Positions 11,912 through 22,890 of a DNA stretch of 64,000 nt are shown in pieces (position 1 is the stretch's first letter; each line of letters begins with the position of its first letter). The position numbers were made by a program, and so were the translations under genes. Below the pieces are notes generated by a model that saw only the letters and a list, made by a program, of their open reading frames with translations, was not told the origin of the DNA and searched no databases. The stretch is from Purpureocillium takamizusanense (taxonomy: Eukaryota; Ascomycota; Sordariomycetes; Hypocreales; Ophiocordycipitaceae). The stretch spans positions 1,426,001-1,490,000 of the forward strand of contig NC_063075.1 of the NCBI RefSeq assembly GCF_022605165.1. Reading direction: 5' to 3'.

Positions 11912-13365
11912 GTTGGAGAGGAGCGGGTGCCCTTTAAAGGGACAATCGCTGCGTGGTGAGACGTCCAGGAGGCAAGTTGGCGAAACATGTTCCGAGAAGG
12001 AAGTGACGGGACGACACGAGGCCGCAATAGGGTATATACGGGTACTCGACTCCGCCGGCGGCTGGTGATGTTCGGCAGTGCATCAAGTGTTGGCGCCGGG
12101 GCCGGGGCCTGCGCTCGACGAGGCCGCGAGGTAGGGTCGTCGACTCGCTGGCTGGGCCCCTGTTGGCCCCCAAGTCGGGGGGCCACTGGCTGGACTGCCC
12201 TGCATGGCTGGCAAGTGAGGAGAGGGGGCGAGTGTGCCGTCTTCTTCGGTGCTCGTCCGCGATGGGACATGCAGCGGCCTTGACGAGTCTGTCGTCGTCT
12301 ACGAGACTTGGTTGGACGGCTCGATGGTGATGGTGGTGGTGGCAGGGGTAGTTAAGCGCCGACCCTGGATGGGGGGCCGGCCTTGATTGGCGGGGGCCGC
12401 TGCACGGCGCTGGAGTCACCACGGGGCCGTCCAGGGGGGCGGCTTTCCCGCTCAGCGCGCCCCGCCCCGCACCGGCGATCGCACTGGAGGCGCTCAATGA
12501 TGAGTGAGTGCGTCCACGGTCCTCTGTATCACACCAACAAGGCCACCATCAGCCAACCCCCCAGAGTAAGCAGGCGATTGCGACGGCCACAACATGATTT
12601 CCCCAAGGGCAGTGCGGTTGGCTCTTCATGGTGGGCGCTCCCCAGACATGAGTGCCCTCATGGACTCTGACAAATGTGCTTGCGTTGAGCAGAGTCGTTG
12701 GTGATGGCGTGAATGGCAACCAAGGCCGTGGGATGGCACTCCACAGAGTGCCAAACCGGCCAATAATCCCATTTGGGATGACAACGCGGCAGCGGGAACT
12801 ACTAGGATGAGGGCTTTGACGGCTGCGACATGATGGTGCGAGTAGACTCGGTGAAGTGCCCGTTGGTTGTTTGTGATCAACTTGCACCGTCGCATTGCGT
12901 TCAACTTGTTGGTGTGGCGGCCGATCCTCGTCCATGTCACACACGCCGGCGACACACCACGCACCTACGAAGCAATGACAGCAACGGCCGGAACTGAAAA
13001 GTGGACAGATGGACGAACTCATTCGCTACTACCAGTACTTCGTACAAAGAAATTCACTTCGTACCTTCTCCCGTGCACGTTTCAACAGCCCAAGAAGGTG
13101 CTATCGCGATTTCTCATCCTGGCTACCCTGTATCGCCAGCATATGGCTTAGTCATGACATCACCTGACTGCGTGATGCCAACGCGACCCTGGCGCGTGCT
13201 AAGGGAGACCTTTGGCGTGTCTTGTGGCAGTATCGTGTCCAGCGACGCAACAAACAAACCGTAGGCTCCATTTGAGCCGCCACCCCCTCGAGGCCATTCA
13301 TCTATCCCAATGCAGCCGTTTCTGTTTCCCTGCCGGCCAGGCTCGAAAGCGATCGGAGCGCGATC
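11912..13365. other. Divergent intergenic region between the membrane protein and srs2
   Basis: No gene seen. This 1.45 kb must hold both divergent promoters. It has one TACGAAGTA-type 9-mer in reverse orientation at 13036-13044, with a second partial copy (CTTCGTACC) just downstream. A short CA/GGT-rich patch lies near 12325-12345. Confidence 0.55.
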
Positions 13366-16329
13366 ATGTCAGCAGATGATCCTGGAACCTCCATCCTGAA
13401 GTCCCTCAACGATGCCCAGCGCCGCGCCGTCACGTCCAATGCGGCCACAGTCGCCATATTGGCCGGCCCGGGGAGCGGCAAAACTCACACGCTCACGTCC
13501 CGTGTTGTGTGGCTCATTCGGCAAGGAGGCCTCCAGCCGTCTGATATCATCGTCGCGACATTCACCGTCAAAGCAGCTCGGGAAATGAAGGCTCGTATCG
13601 GCAAAGCATTGGGTCAGGAAGCGGAGAAGAAAATCGTCCTCGGGACCTTTCACTCCATCGCGCGGCGTTACCTATCCAAGTACGGAACACGCGTCGGTCT
13701 CGACCCCAAGTTTGGCATCGCCGACGATGGCGACTCCAAGGCTATCATTCAGCGGATATGCAAGCGGCTGGATCTCAAAGTCGAACCTTTCGCTGCGAAG
13801 GCTTGGATAAGCAAGCGAAAGGCCAAGGGCTCAACACCGGCACCGACACGAAAACATCAGGATCCGCCCGACTTGCTCACTTGCTTCAAAGAGTATCAGG
13901 ATCACCTGGAGAGGTCTAACCTGTTGGACTATGACGACCTTCTCGTGCGCTGCGTGGAGCTTCTGCGGCAGCACGCATCCTGCGTGTCTAACGTCCAAGC
14001 GGTGCTCATAGACGAATACCAGGACACCAATGGCATTCAGTACGACCTCATGAAGCTTTTCGCTCAGGAACGCCAACGCATCACCGTCGTGGGCGACCCA
14101 GATCAGAGCATCTATGGCTGGCGTTCAGCAGAGATTAGGAATCTGTATCGCCTCTTGCGAGACTATCCTGACACCGATGAGGTGTCTCTGGAGGAGAATT
14201 ATAGATCCTCCCAGTCCATCCTCGACATTTCGCTCCATGTCATTCAGCAAGACAAGAAGCGTTATCAGAAAGTGTTGCTGCCGGTCCATAGCAAAGGCGC
14301 GAAACCGGTTTTACGAAAACTAAAGAGCTCTGCAGCAGAAGGCGAGTGGATTGTGGCGGAATTGAGGCGAGTGGTCATGCTGTCTGGAGGCATGCTCAAG
14401 TATCAAGATGTGGCGGTATTGCTCCGATCGGCATCTCTGTCAAGGCACGTTGAATCTGCGCTGGGAAAGGCGGGTGTGTCCTATCGCATGATTGGCGGGC
14501 ACAAATTCTATGACCGCAAGGAGATCAAGATCCTCCTGGACTATCTCCGCGTAGTCTATCAACCCGACAACAACGACGCAGTGGCCAGAATCATCAACGT
14601 TCCACGACGAGGTATTGGCGAGTCAACAATCAAGTCCTTGTTGGAAGAAGCCGAACAGGCGAAAATGAGCGTATGGTCGCTCCTGTGGAAGCACTGTCAC
14701 GGGCAAAGAAAGGCCACGACCAACATTCGACCCAAGATGGAGCAGAAGCTGAATACGGAGTTGTTGAAGATTGTGTCCAGTCTGCGGCAGAAGGCTGGCA
14801 AAATGACAGAGAGCAGTCAATTTACACTGGTCGATCTCATCGATGACCTTGTCGGACAGCTGAGCTTCAAGCGCTACCTCGAGGAGGAATATGAAGAGGA
14901 CCACGAAGGGCGATGGGCCAACGTTCAGGAGCTCACCAACCTTGCAGCCGATTTTGCACGGGACGTTGGCAAAGCGGATGAGGATGCGCTCCCGGACATT
15001 GAGGACGTCGAGCAGACCAAAGAAGATGACGTCCTAGGCCGGTTCCTGGCCAACGTGGCCTTGGCATCGGATGCGCAGAAAAATGAAAAGGACCAGGATA
15101 CGTCAGCCATGGTGACGATATCGACAATACACGCAGCGAAGGGCCTCGAGTGGCCTGTCGTGTTTGTGCCCTCTGTGTACACCGGGTCCATTCCTCATTC
15201 TCGAGCTGAAGATTCCGACGAGGAGCGGCGATTGCTGTATGTCGCAATGACGCGAGCCCAGGCACTCTTATATTTGAGCTGTCCATTGTATGGCTCACAA
15301 GGCCTGAGCAACAAGGTTGAGCTTTCGCCCTTTGTGTCTCCCTTTGCTGCAAGCTTTGCACAGAAGGGCCCATCATTTGACAAACCGGTGGTCGAGGCAG
15401 CAGCCGCCATCTTGGGTAGGCTGGCACCGACACAGCAGGTCATTTTCGACAAAATGCCACCTATGTTCTCACCGGAAGATGATATGTTTCCCATCGAACC
15501 TTACGATCCGAAGAATGCGGACGTCCTCGAAGATGATCAGCAGAGCCGTTATACTCGGGCGCCGAAGAGGCAACGGACATCCTATTCCAAAGGGGGAAGT
15601 GAGGACGAAGCCGAAGGGGAACAAAGGCCCTGGAGACCCGACTACGCTACAACGATGGAAAAGTCATCCGAATTCACCATGTCCTCTCTGCCCGGATTCG
15701 TCACCGCTGGGGCGCATCAGTCAGCTTTGTCCGCCGCTATAGCTACTGGTGCCGGTGCCCATGACACACGGACGTTGAAGAAGCAGCAGCCGAAAACGGA
15801 CACTACGCGCCGGAAACCTGATCAGCGGAGCATGCTTGGCTTCATAACATCCGAGTCCAGGAGCTCGGGTGACCCACTTGCGAAGAAGAACCCGAATGAT
15901 TTGTCTCTGAGGCGCTACCACGCGGCCGCCGCACGACACGCGATGAAGCCGGCACAAGTCGCGACACCTCCAACTGTGCCGAAGCCGGCTATCGATCCAG
16001 CGTTTGCAGGTCATAAGCTGCCGAGTGCTGGGACGCTCGCACAGCCTCGGCCGGGAGGAAAGACAGGAGCAGAGCCACGAAAGCAATATGACTGCTTCTC
16101 AAGCTCGCCGCCGCGCGCATCAACACCCGAGGAGGAAATTACCAAACCGGCACCCAAAGGGGAGCCCGTGAGACCTGCATCAAGCTTTCACACGACCACG
16201 TTCATGTCAGCGAAACCGCGAGCGGGGGTGAGGCGGCCGGTGGGCATGGGCCCGGCACCGTCCATGGACCGATTGCGAAAGCCGTTCAAGCCGCTGACGA
16301 TTAATCGCCCAAAGGGCCCGAGCGGCTGA
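13366..16329 (+). CDS. srs2: UvrD/Rep-type 3'-5' DNA helicase, Srs2 homologue
   Basis: Seen: a 987-codon intronless frame from an ATG at 13366. All superfamily 1A motifs are in order: Q-motif LNDAQRRAV (14-22), Walker A GPGSGKT (34-40), Ia ATFTVKAAREM, Walker B DEYQD (216-220), motif III GDPDQSIYGWR (243-253), IV YRSSQSIL, V TISTIHAAKGLEW (584-596), VI EERRLLYVAMTRA (619-631). The roughly 330 C-terminal residues are disordered; they contain QRSMLGFI (820-827), which resembles a PCNA-interacting box, and end in a basic/Pro motif. Known: Srs2 strips Rad51 from single-stranded DNA and curbs unwanted recombination, guided by SUMO-PCNA in yeast; the Neurospora counterpart is MUS-50. Bacterial-like UvrD origin is unlikely given the fungal-type tail. 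A fungal Srs2 is the best call, with Fbh1 excluded by the lack of an F-box. Confidence 0.95.
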   Translation: MSADDPGTSILKSLNDAQRRAVTSNAATVAILAGPGSGKTHTLTSRVVWLIRQGGLQPSDIIVATFTVKAAREMKARIGKALGQEAEKKIVLGTFHSIARRYLSKYGTRVGLDPKFGIADDGDSKAIIQRICKRLDLKVEPFAAKAWISKRKAKGSTPAPTRKHQDPPDLLTCFKEYQDHLERSNLLDYDDLLVRCVELLRQHASCVSNVQAVLIDEYQDTNGIQYDLMKLFAQERQRITVVGDPDQSIYGWRSAEIRNLYRLLRDYPDTDEVSLEENYRSSQSILDISLHVIQQDKKRYQKVLLPVHSKGAKPVLRKLKSSAAEGEWIVAELRRVVMLSGGMLKYQDVAVLLRSASLSRHVESALGKAGVSYRMIGGHKFYDRKEIKILLDYLRVVYQPDNNDAVARIINVPRRGIGESTIKSLLEEAEQAKMSVWSLLWKHCHGQRKATTNIRPKMEQKLNTELLKIVSSLRQKAGKMTESSQFTLVDLIDDLVGQLSFKRYLEEEYEEDHEGRWANVQELTNLAADFARDVGKADEDALPDIEDVEQTKEDDVLGRFLANVALASDAQKNEKDQDTSAMVTISTIHAAKGLEWPVVFVPSVYTGSIPHSRAEDSDEERRLLYVAMTRAQALLYLSCPLYGSQGLSNKVELSPFVSPFAASFAQKGPSFDKPVVEAAAAILGRLAPTQQVIFDKMPPMFSPEDDMFPIEPYDPKNADVLEDDQQSRYTRAPKRQRTSYSKGGSEDEAEGEQRPWRPDYATTMEKSSEFTMSSLPGFVTAGAHQSALSAAIATGAGAHDTRTLKKQQPKTDTTRRKPDQRSMLGFITSESRSSGDPLAKKNPNDLSLRRYHAAAARHAMKPAQVATPPTVPKPAIDPAFAGHKLPSAGTLAQPRPGGKTGAEPRKQYDCFSSSPPRASTPEEEITKPAPKGEPVRPASSFHTTTFMSAKPRAGVRRPVGMGPAPSMDRLRKPFKPLTINRPKGPSG

Positions 16330-16712
16330 GCATGCCGAGTCACGAAAAAGACACATCCGGGTTGCTGGAGAAGAAGCGGTTTGGCCTGGGCTGAGCTCGG
16401 TACTGGATCACTGGTAAGGGCTGCCCCGAGGGTGGGGCTGTGCCTCGGAGCGTTATTGTTAAGCATAACGCCCACCATGTAGAGGCGTAAGGCAGAGAAA
16501 ACATGAAGCGTGTATAAGTATCTGCCCTCAATTCAATTGAGAGAGCTATCTTCCGGCACCATCAACTAGACAATCAGTCAATAGCTTCAAACTCAGCGCG
16601 TCTTAGAGACAGTCAATCCCAGCAGAACAGGCACCTCTTCGCCACGCACAACAGCCTGCACTACACTCAACAACCCTACATCGCAATCCAAACAACAACA
16701 CATCAAGACAAT
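16330..16712 (+). promoter_or_regulatory. Short intergenic region; promoter and leader of the 94-aa mitochondrial-type protein
   Basis: This stretch separates the srs2 stop from the next ATG on the same strand. A TATAAGTA box sits at 16513-16520, about 195 nt before the start codon. It is followed by an A/C-rich leader lacking G (about 16660-16712), typical of a well-expressed fungal housekeeping gene. The TATA assignment is inference. Confidence 0.4.
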
Positions 16713-16997
16713 ATGTCTGCCATTGCCCCCATAATTAGCCGCCTCTCCTCGCCCGCCGTGGCTGCCCCTGCGCGCCGCGCCGCGGCCAGCTTCTCCACCT
16801 CTGCGCGGTCGCTGAGTCCAGAGGCCGCGTCGGGCGTCGCGGCGCCATCGCGCTCCTCCTGGGCTTGGAGGAATCTGTCGCCCAGGACGCGCCGCTACGT
16901 GGTCTACGGGCTCGGAGCAGGTGCCGTTATCGACGGCTACGTGGTCTTCAACTACTTTCCCGGGATGTTGGGCCTCGGCGAGGACAAGAAGAATTGA
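16713..16997 (+). CDS. Small mitochondrial-type membrane protein (94 aa), function unknown
   Basis: Seen: a short single-exon frame from ATG 16713. The first 35 or so residues are rich in Ala, Arg and Ser with almost no acidic residues, and include RRAAASFSTSARSL, a classic mitochondrial presequence with likely processing near RxxxS(T)S. After a basic stretch (RNLSPRTRRY), one hydrophobic segment (residues about 63-86, GLGAGAVIDGYVVFNYFPGML) forms a membrane span, and the protein ends GEDKKN. Inference: an inner-membrane protein, perhaps a supernumerary subunit or assembly factor of a respiratory complex. I cannot name the family. The presequence and the CA-rich leader support a real gene despite its size. 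Confidence 0.72.
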   Translation: MSAIAPIISRLSSPAVAAPARRAAASFSTSARSLSPEAASGVAAPSRSSWAWRNLSPRTRRYVVYGLGAGAVIDGYVVFNYFPGMLGLGEDKKN

Positions 16998-18572
16998 GGC
17001 GTGGCGCGGGACGGGCCAGGCTTTGCAGCCGGCCAGCCGGCCCAACTTGGGCTGTATGGATTGGATCCATGTTGTTATGTGTCGTCTTGTCTCTCTTTTT
17101 TCTTGCAAATGATGTGTTTGGGCGGGTGTGGGCATGGTTGTAGGAGTTGCAATTACTGGTCCCAAGTGTACAGGTAGACTGGCGGGCGTACTATAGAAGG
17201 AAGACATTTATTTGCATGGCGCTCACTAGTCTTGCTCGAGCATTTGCGCGAGCACAACCGATTACCTGCCAAGTTTGACCAAGGTGCCAGTCGGCAAATA
17301 CCAACCGGATGAGACGAGATCCGGCAGACACGAACGGCAAGCCAGATCGCCAAACGATACAAAGAGGAGGGGTGCAAAGGATACTTCGTATACCACTTCG
17401 TGCTAGCTGCAGCGTACGAATTGCCCGATCAAGTAGCCTGGCCGGCGCCCTACCTATCTATAGTATGTATGTACGCCTTCGGAAGATGATGCGTAGGTTG
17501 ACGGACGGACCTTGTGGGGGTGACGCCTCCCTCGCTTCGGCTCCTTCTCCCCATCCTCCTGACGCCAGCTAGTGAAACTACCAGCCAGGCCCTATCGACC
17601 GGCCCCGGGCTGCACGATGGGAAAACGACATGGGGGAGGAGCAGTATGCGGGCCGGATCGTGCGTTGCGCCGAGGACGGGGGCCCCCCACACGACGACAT
17701 CGGCACGGGCTGACTGAGTGTTCCGCGAGAGCGCTGCTACTAAGTTAGTATTCCTACATGGATAGGTATGCCTCCAAAGAGGGTTGCATTCATCCATTCG
17801 CCAAGGACTGCGTTAGCGACGAAGAAAAGAGAAAGAAGAAAGGATTCTCAGACGGGGCGGGTTTGCGTTGCAGTCCGTGACCGTCGTGGTGTACACAAGA
17901 CTCGACTATCGGGGGAAGGAGGAGCCTAGCAGAGGAGGAGGATGACTGCCAAGTACATCACTCGGTAACTCAAGTCAGTACTAAGGTACCAACCTGGGAA
18001 CGCGAAACAAACGCTCAGGGGACGCCATCTGGGTGGAGCATGTCACTCTTTGATTGTCGAGCAAAGGGCCCTTGAATGTTACTATCTCGGCTGGCTTTGT
18101 TGGAGCGGAGGGCGGGCCAGTTCGTTGCGAAGCAGGAAGTAACTTGGTGACCAAGTTAGGACGGGCGCAACTGCAGCGGCGAGCGCGGAGTGTCCACTGG
18201 GAATGGCACCTTGCCCGGTGTGGATGGGAGTCGTTGGACGAACCACTGCAGTGGGCGAGGCGAGTGGGGGGCTTGGCTTGGCTGGACGGACGCTGCCAGT
18301 GCCCGGTAGTAACTCAGTGGATCTCTCCAGCAGGGCGGGCAGTCAGCAATCCGCCACAGCGGTTGTGGGCCGCTGGAGGGTCAGGTTCTCCATTCCATTC
18401 CCAACTCCCGCCACACGCCCCCCCCCTAAAGCCCGGGAGTTCAGTGGTGGGTTTCGCGGGGAATCCTGGGCGATAGGAGATTGGATTTGGCAGTGCCAGG
18501 GTGCGCGGGGCCAATCATCCCGGAAACCCGAGCCTCTCCTCCTTCTAGCCGAGAGGCATTGCCTACCTAAGA

Positions 18573-18632
18573 TCATCATCATCACCACCACCACCACCAC
18601 CACCACCCACCGTCATCGTCATCATCGTCGTC
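18573..18632. repeat. Compound (ATC)n(ACC)n(ATC/GTC)n microsatellite
   Basis: An uninterrupted trinucleotide tract switching from cat/atc units to about ten cac/acc units and back to atc/gtc units, in non-coding DNA. Confidence 0.85.
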
Positions 18633-19768
18633 ACTGGCGCCAGGTACGCGTGCCAGACGGACCAAACGGGATCCCGGCGAGGGGGTGGCCTGCGCGGGAA
18701 GTGAGTGGTGGTGGGTGGGTGAGTTTTAACAGGCGGGCAGCCCCGATGACCTCCGCCGCCGCTACCTCGGGGGCGCGAGTGACGCTCCGTGACACCACAC
18801 ACCACGACGAGAATGGGCACATGCGAGCTTCTGACAGTTGCAACGGGCAGATGGGGATGGATGGTAGAGCAGGCTTCGCTTGGCCCATCCATCCGTCCGC
18901 CCCCGTGGCGCCTTGGGCGGGTGACTTTACCGACTGTTACTATCGTACTAAGTAGACTCGTCAGCGGACCACCAAAGCGCCCGCAGGTACGGCGCTGCAC
19001 GTAGTAGTATTATCTAGGTACCTATCTCGCATAAGAAAGTCGCCGCCCCTCTAGATTCAGTCATGTTACGATACTAGGAAGGGGGGGCTCCGCCGTCGCT
19101 GCAACGCTGTATGCGATCCAAACGCCCGTTTGACTGCCAATCAATACACAGGAGGGCTCCAAAAGCAACCAGGAACAAAAGGGCAATCAATGCCTGCGTG
19201 CCAAGTCGCCTTTTGCCGCTGTGAAAGAGCGCGGGTTGGCGTCGGATTAGTATCCAGGGAGCTACGGAACCTTGCTGCCAAGGAAAAGTGATGCCACATG
19301 CGGGAGAGGGTATGTTGGTGGTTAAGAAGAAGTATAGATGCTTGCAAGCTTAGATGACAAGAAAGTCGCTGTTAATCAGGCATCCGTCCACCCACATCCC
19401 CCGTGCCAAAACTCCGCCAACTCTTTCAAAACCTCAACCCTCACGCGCCTTGCCCTGCCCTGTTCCACCCCAGCCAGCACCCTCTTGCCCACCCCCATTG
19501 GCGGCCTGGCCCTCGGGGAGATCGTCGGCCATGCTTCCCCATTTCCTTGCTTCTTCGCGGGGCGGGGCGGGGGGGTCCTGTCGCCCCCTTTCGGCCGGAA
19601 CCAGCGATCGTCGCAATAAACACACACAGACACGGCCGACCGGAAGCGAGGGGTGGTGCGCAGGCAAAGGACGCCCGCACGCGCAGCACACGCACGCACG
19701 CACACACGCTTACACCCACATGGCTCGGGCTACGACCTTGCCCGCCTGCCCTGGTCGGGTCGTCGCCG

Positions 19769-19786
19769 GCGCGCGCGCGCGCGCGC
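19769..19786. repeat. (GC)9 alternating purine-pyrimidine run
   Basis: Eighteen bases of strictly alternating GC, preceded at about 19690-19710 by a CGCA/CACA run. Both are Z-DNA-prone sequences in the ceramidase upstream region. Confidence 0.75.
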
Positions 19787-20211
19787 TCATGTGCGACCTA
19801 TCGATGTCGGCGGAGAGAGAGTGTGCGCGCGCAACCCGGCGACCTCGAACAGCCCGCCTCGGTCTGGGATCCGGTGCCATCGCCTTGTCTTTTGCCCTCT
19901 CGATCCTCTATACTATCTGCTCTGGGGAAGGCGTCGGGTCACGAGCGAGACGGGAAGAGGGGCCGGCCACCATCGGGGCCAACGTGCCGTCTCTTCCATG
20001 CGACAGGGTGATGCTATCAAAACTCGAGGCAGGTGCCTTGCTTTTAAAGTCGACTGCTTCCGCACGACGAGAGGGGGGGCCTACACCACCCATCTCGGCC
20101 AGCTCGTGAAGTCTACGGGTCGTTTCCCCTCCCCCCCCCTTCACCCTGCAAACCGGACTGGCCCCTGATCGCAGGTAAGCCAGACGACGAGACGAACTCG
20201 GGGGTATCAGG

Positions 20212-22554
20212 ATGGCCGTCTTCCGACCCCTCGGCGCGGGCCACCGTGCATCGCCAGGGCACGGTGGCATCTTCTCCATGCTCACGCTTGTGCTCCTACC
20301 ACTCCTCTTCTTCAGCACCTTCGCCCGCGGCGCCACCGCACCCGGCGACAAGTACCTCGTCGGCGTGGGCAAGGCCGACATTACCGGCCCGGTCGTCGAG
20401 GTTGGCTTCGCCGGCTACGCGAACACGGACCAGGTCGGCACCGGTCTGCGCCAGCGGCTCCATAGCAGGGCCTTTATCGTCGCCGACGTCAAGAACCCCA
20501 AGGATCGCTTCGTCTACCTGGTGCTGGACGCGCAGTCGGGAGACACGGCCGTGCGGTACGGCGTCCTTGATGGCCTCAAGGCTCTCGGCAGCGAGTATGA
20601 TGTTTACGGCCACAACAATCTCGCCCTGACTGGCACGCACAGCCATGCCGGCCCCGGTGCCTGGTTCAACTACCTGCTGCCCCAGGTCACGACTCTTGGC
20701 TTCAACGAGCAGAGCTACCAGGCCCTAGTTGACGGTGCCGTGTTGTCCATTAAGCGTGCTCACGAGAGCTTGCAGGAGGTAAGTCCGATATTGCTTTGTC
20801 TTGTCACTTGCACCGCTGACAGGGCGACGTGTAAAAAAGGGCTACCTAGATGTCGGCACGACGGTCATCAAGGACGGAGCCATTAACCGCTCGCTCTGGG
20901 CCTACATGGCCAATCCCAAAGAGGAACGAGACAAGTACGATGCCGAGACCGATACCACGATGACCCTGCTGCGCTTCCGGCGTGCGTCAGACGGCAAGAA
21001 TGTGGGAGTTCTCACCTGGTTCCCCGTCCACGGTACCTCACTCCTAGGTAATAACACCCATGCTGCGGCGGACAATAAGGGCGTGGCGGCGTGGATGCTC
21101 GAGGAAGCCGTCAAGGGTGATAGCTCGACCGCCGATGGGTTCGTGGCGGGCTTCAGCCAGGCCAACGTCGGGGATACAACGCCCAACGTCCTCGGGGCGT
21201 ACTGCGACGACGGCTCCGGGCAGCAGTGCAGCTTGGAGAACAGCACCTGTGCGGACGGGAAGTCGCAGAGCTGTCACGGCCGCGGCCCCGAGTTTCGGGC
21301 CGTCGACCTCGGCGTCAAGAGCTGTTACGAAATGGGTCGCCGACAGTATGCCGGGGCCAAGACTATCTATGTGAGTCTCCCAGTTAGCATTGTCCCGTGA
21401 GGCCTCGAGTGAGACTAACGCGTGCCGTGCGTGTTAAGGACTCTCTGGACTCGTCAGGGACGCCCATTGTGGGCTCCACGGTCAAAGCCTTCCACTTCTT
21501 CCACGACATGAGGTTCTGGGAGTTCACGCTGCCCAACGGCAAGACGGGCAAGACGTGCCCTGCCGCGCTGGGATACTCGTTTGCCGCCGGCACGTCGGAC
21601 TGGCCTGGCGCGTTTGACTTCACGCAGGGCGACTCGGGCGAGCCTAACGCGAATCCCATATGGAAGGTCGTGTCGGGTCTGCTGAGGACTCCCTCCGCGG
21701 AGCAAAAGGAATGCCAAGGCTCCAAGCCCATCCTTCTCGACGTCGGCGAGATGGATGTCCCGTACGCCTGGACCCCCAACATTGTCGACGTGCAGACGCT
21801 CCGCGTGGGCCAGCTCCTCATCGTCGTCAGCCCCAGCGAGGCCACGACGATGAGCGGCCGCCGGTGGAAGGCTGCAGTGGCCCGGGAGGCGGCCACGTTC
21901 CTCGACAAGGACCCCATTGTGGTGCTCGGCGGGCCGGCCAACAGCTACTCGCACTACTGTGCGACGCCCGAGGAGTACGAAGTCCAGCGCTACGAGGGCG
22001 CCTCGACGCTCTTCGGCCCGCACGAGCTCGACGCCTACATCAACCTCACGGTCAGCAACATGCACTACCTCCGCCCGGACGCGACGATTACGCCCGCCCA
22101 AGGCACGCTGCCGCCCGACAACCGCGGCAAGTCGCTGTCCTTTATCCCCGGCGTCGTGCAGGACAACCACCCGCCCAGCTCCGACTTCGGCCACGCCATC
22201 CGCCAGCCCGCCGCGTCGTACCAGGTCGGCGCCGTCGTCAACGTCACCTTTCAGGGCGCCAACCCGCGCAACAACCTGCGCCTCGAGGGCACCTACGCTG
22301 CCGTGGAGCGGCAAGGCGGCGGTGGCGACGATGACTGGACCCAGGTGGCCGACGACAACGACTGGTTCCTCGTGTACACGTGGCGGCGGACGAATTGGCT
22401 GCTAGGGTACAGCGAGGTCGACATTACATGGGAGACGACGTCGGGCAACGCGAAGCCCGGCACCTACCGCCTCAGGTACTATGGCGACGCGAAGCCCCTG
22501 ATTGGCAGCGTCAAGTCGTTTGAAGGCACGAGCAGCCCCTTTAAGCTGACGTAG
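20212..22554 (+). CDS. Neutral ceramidase, secreted or secretory pathway
   Basis: Seen: three exons, 20212-20778, 20840-21370 and 21439-22554, with introns of 61 nt (GTAAGT..AAG) and 68 nt (GTGAGT..AAG), giving 737 residues. The hydrophobic stretch 23-42 is a signal peptide; the ATG at 20278 (Met23) would place it at the very N-terminus and may be the true start. The family zinc/active-site motif GTHSHAGPG lies near residues 141-149, and NVGDTTPNVLG near 298-308. The final 150 residues match the family's C-terminal immunoglobulin-like domain. Known: neutral ceramidases hydrolyse ceramide to sphingosine and fatty acid, with a Ser nucleophile in GDVSPN. Odd: the equivalent residue here is Thr303. 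The length is normal for the family. Confidence 0.93.
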
Positions 22555-22854
22555 AGGATGAGCTTGGGTAGTGGTGGTGCCGGCGGCGGCGGCGGTAGCT
22601 GCTGGATGTGAGGCTACATGTACATAGGGAGATGGATGGTGCTTGAACATCTGTGCTATTGTTGCTGCGCTGGCAGGTGGGGGGGCGGCAACGACGAGAA
22701 TACCGAGGATATACGGAGCACCGTACTAAAGTACGTACGTACAGTAGACTGTACGAGGTTAATTATGACAATTTTGGCCCACAGTCCAGTTCAAAAGCAT
22801 AAACGGGTGCGGAAGATGACGCCCTGGGCGAGGCGGTTTGCATGGATTCGGCCA

Positions 22855-22890
22855 TTGCTTGCTTGCTTGCTTGCTTGCTTGTTTGTTTGC
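22855..22890. repeat. (GCTT)n microsatellite with GTTT variants
   Basis: About nine tetramer units, the first mostly gctt and the last two gttt, in non-coding DNA 300 bp downstream of the ceramidase stop. Confidence 0.85.

Larger units (their letters stand above)
16998..20211. other. 3.2 kb intergenic region upstream of ceramidase
   Basis: No supportable gene. The frames near 19350-20170 are low-complexity translations of CA- and CG-rich DNA. The region holds one TACGAAGTA-type 9-mer (17392-17400), GTAC/GGTACC patches at 17975-17992 and 19012-19022, a CAT/CAC microsatellite, a CA-rich stretch near 19615-19720 and a (GC)n run. The last few hundred bases are presumably the ceramidase promoter and leader. 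Confidence 0.55.

Noticed and set aside
19354..20168. Frames of 170-250 codons just before ceramidase
   Set aside because: Low-complexity translation of CA- and CG-rich DNA in three frames at once; read as promoter and leader.
20175..20210. Possible 36-nt intron in the ceramidase leader (GTAAGC..TCAG)
   Set aside because: Too short for a fungal intron, with no branch site, and not needed to keep the reading frame.
21454..22314. 286-codon minus-strand frame antisense to ceramidase
   Set aside because: Shadow frame; the plus-strand exon is clearly coding by homology.
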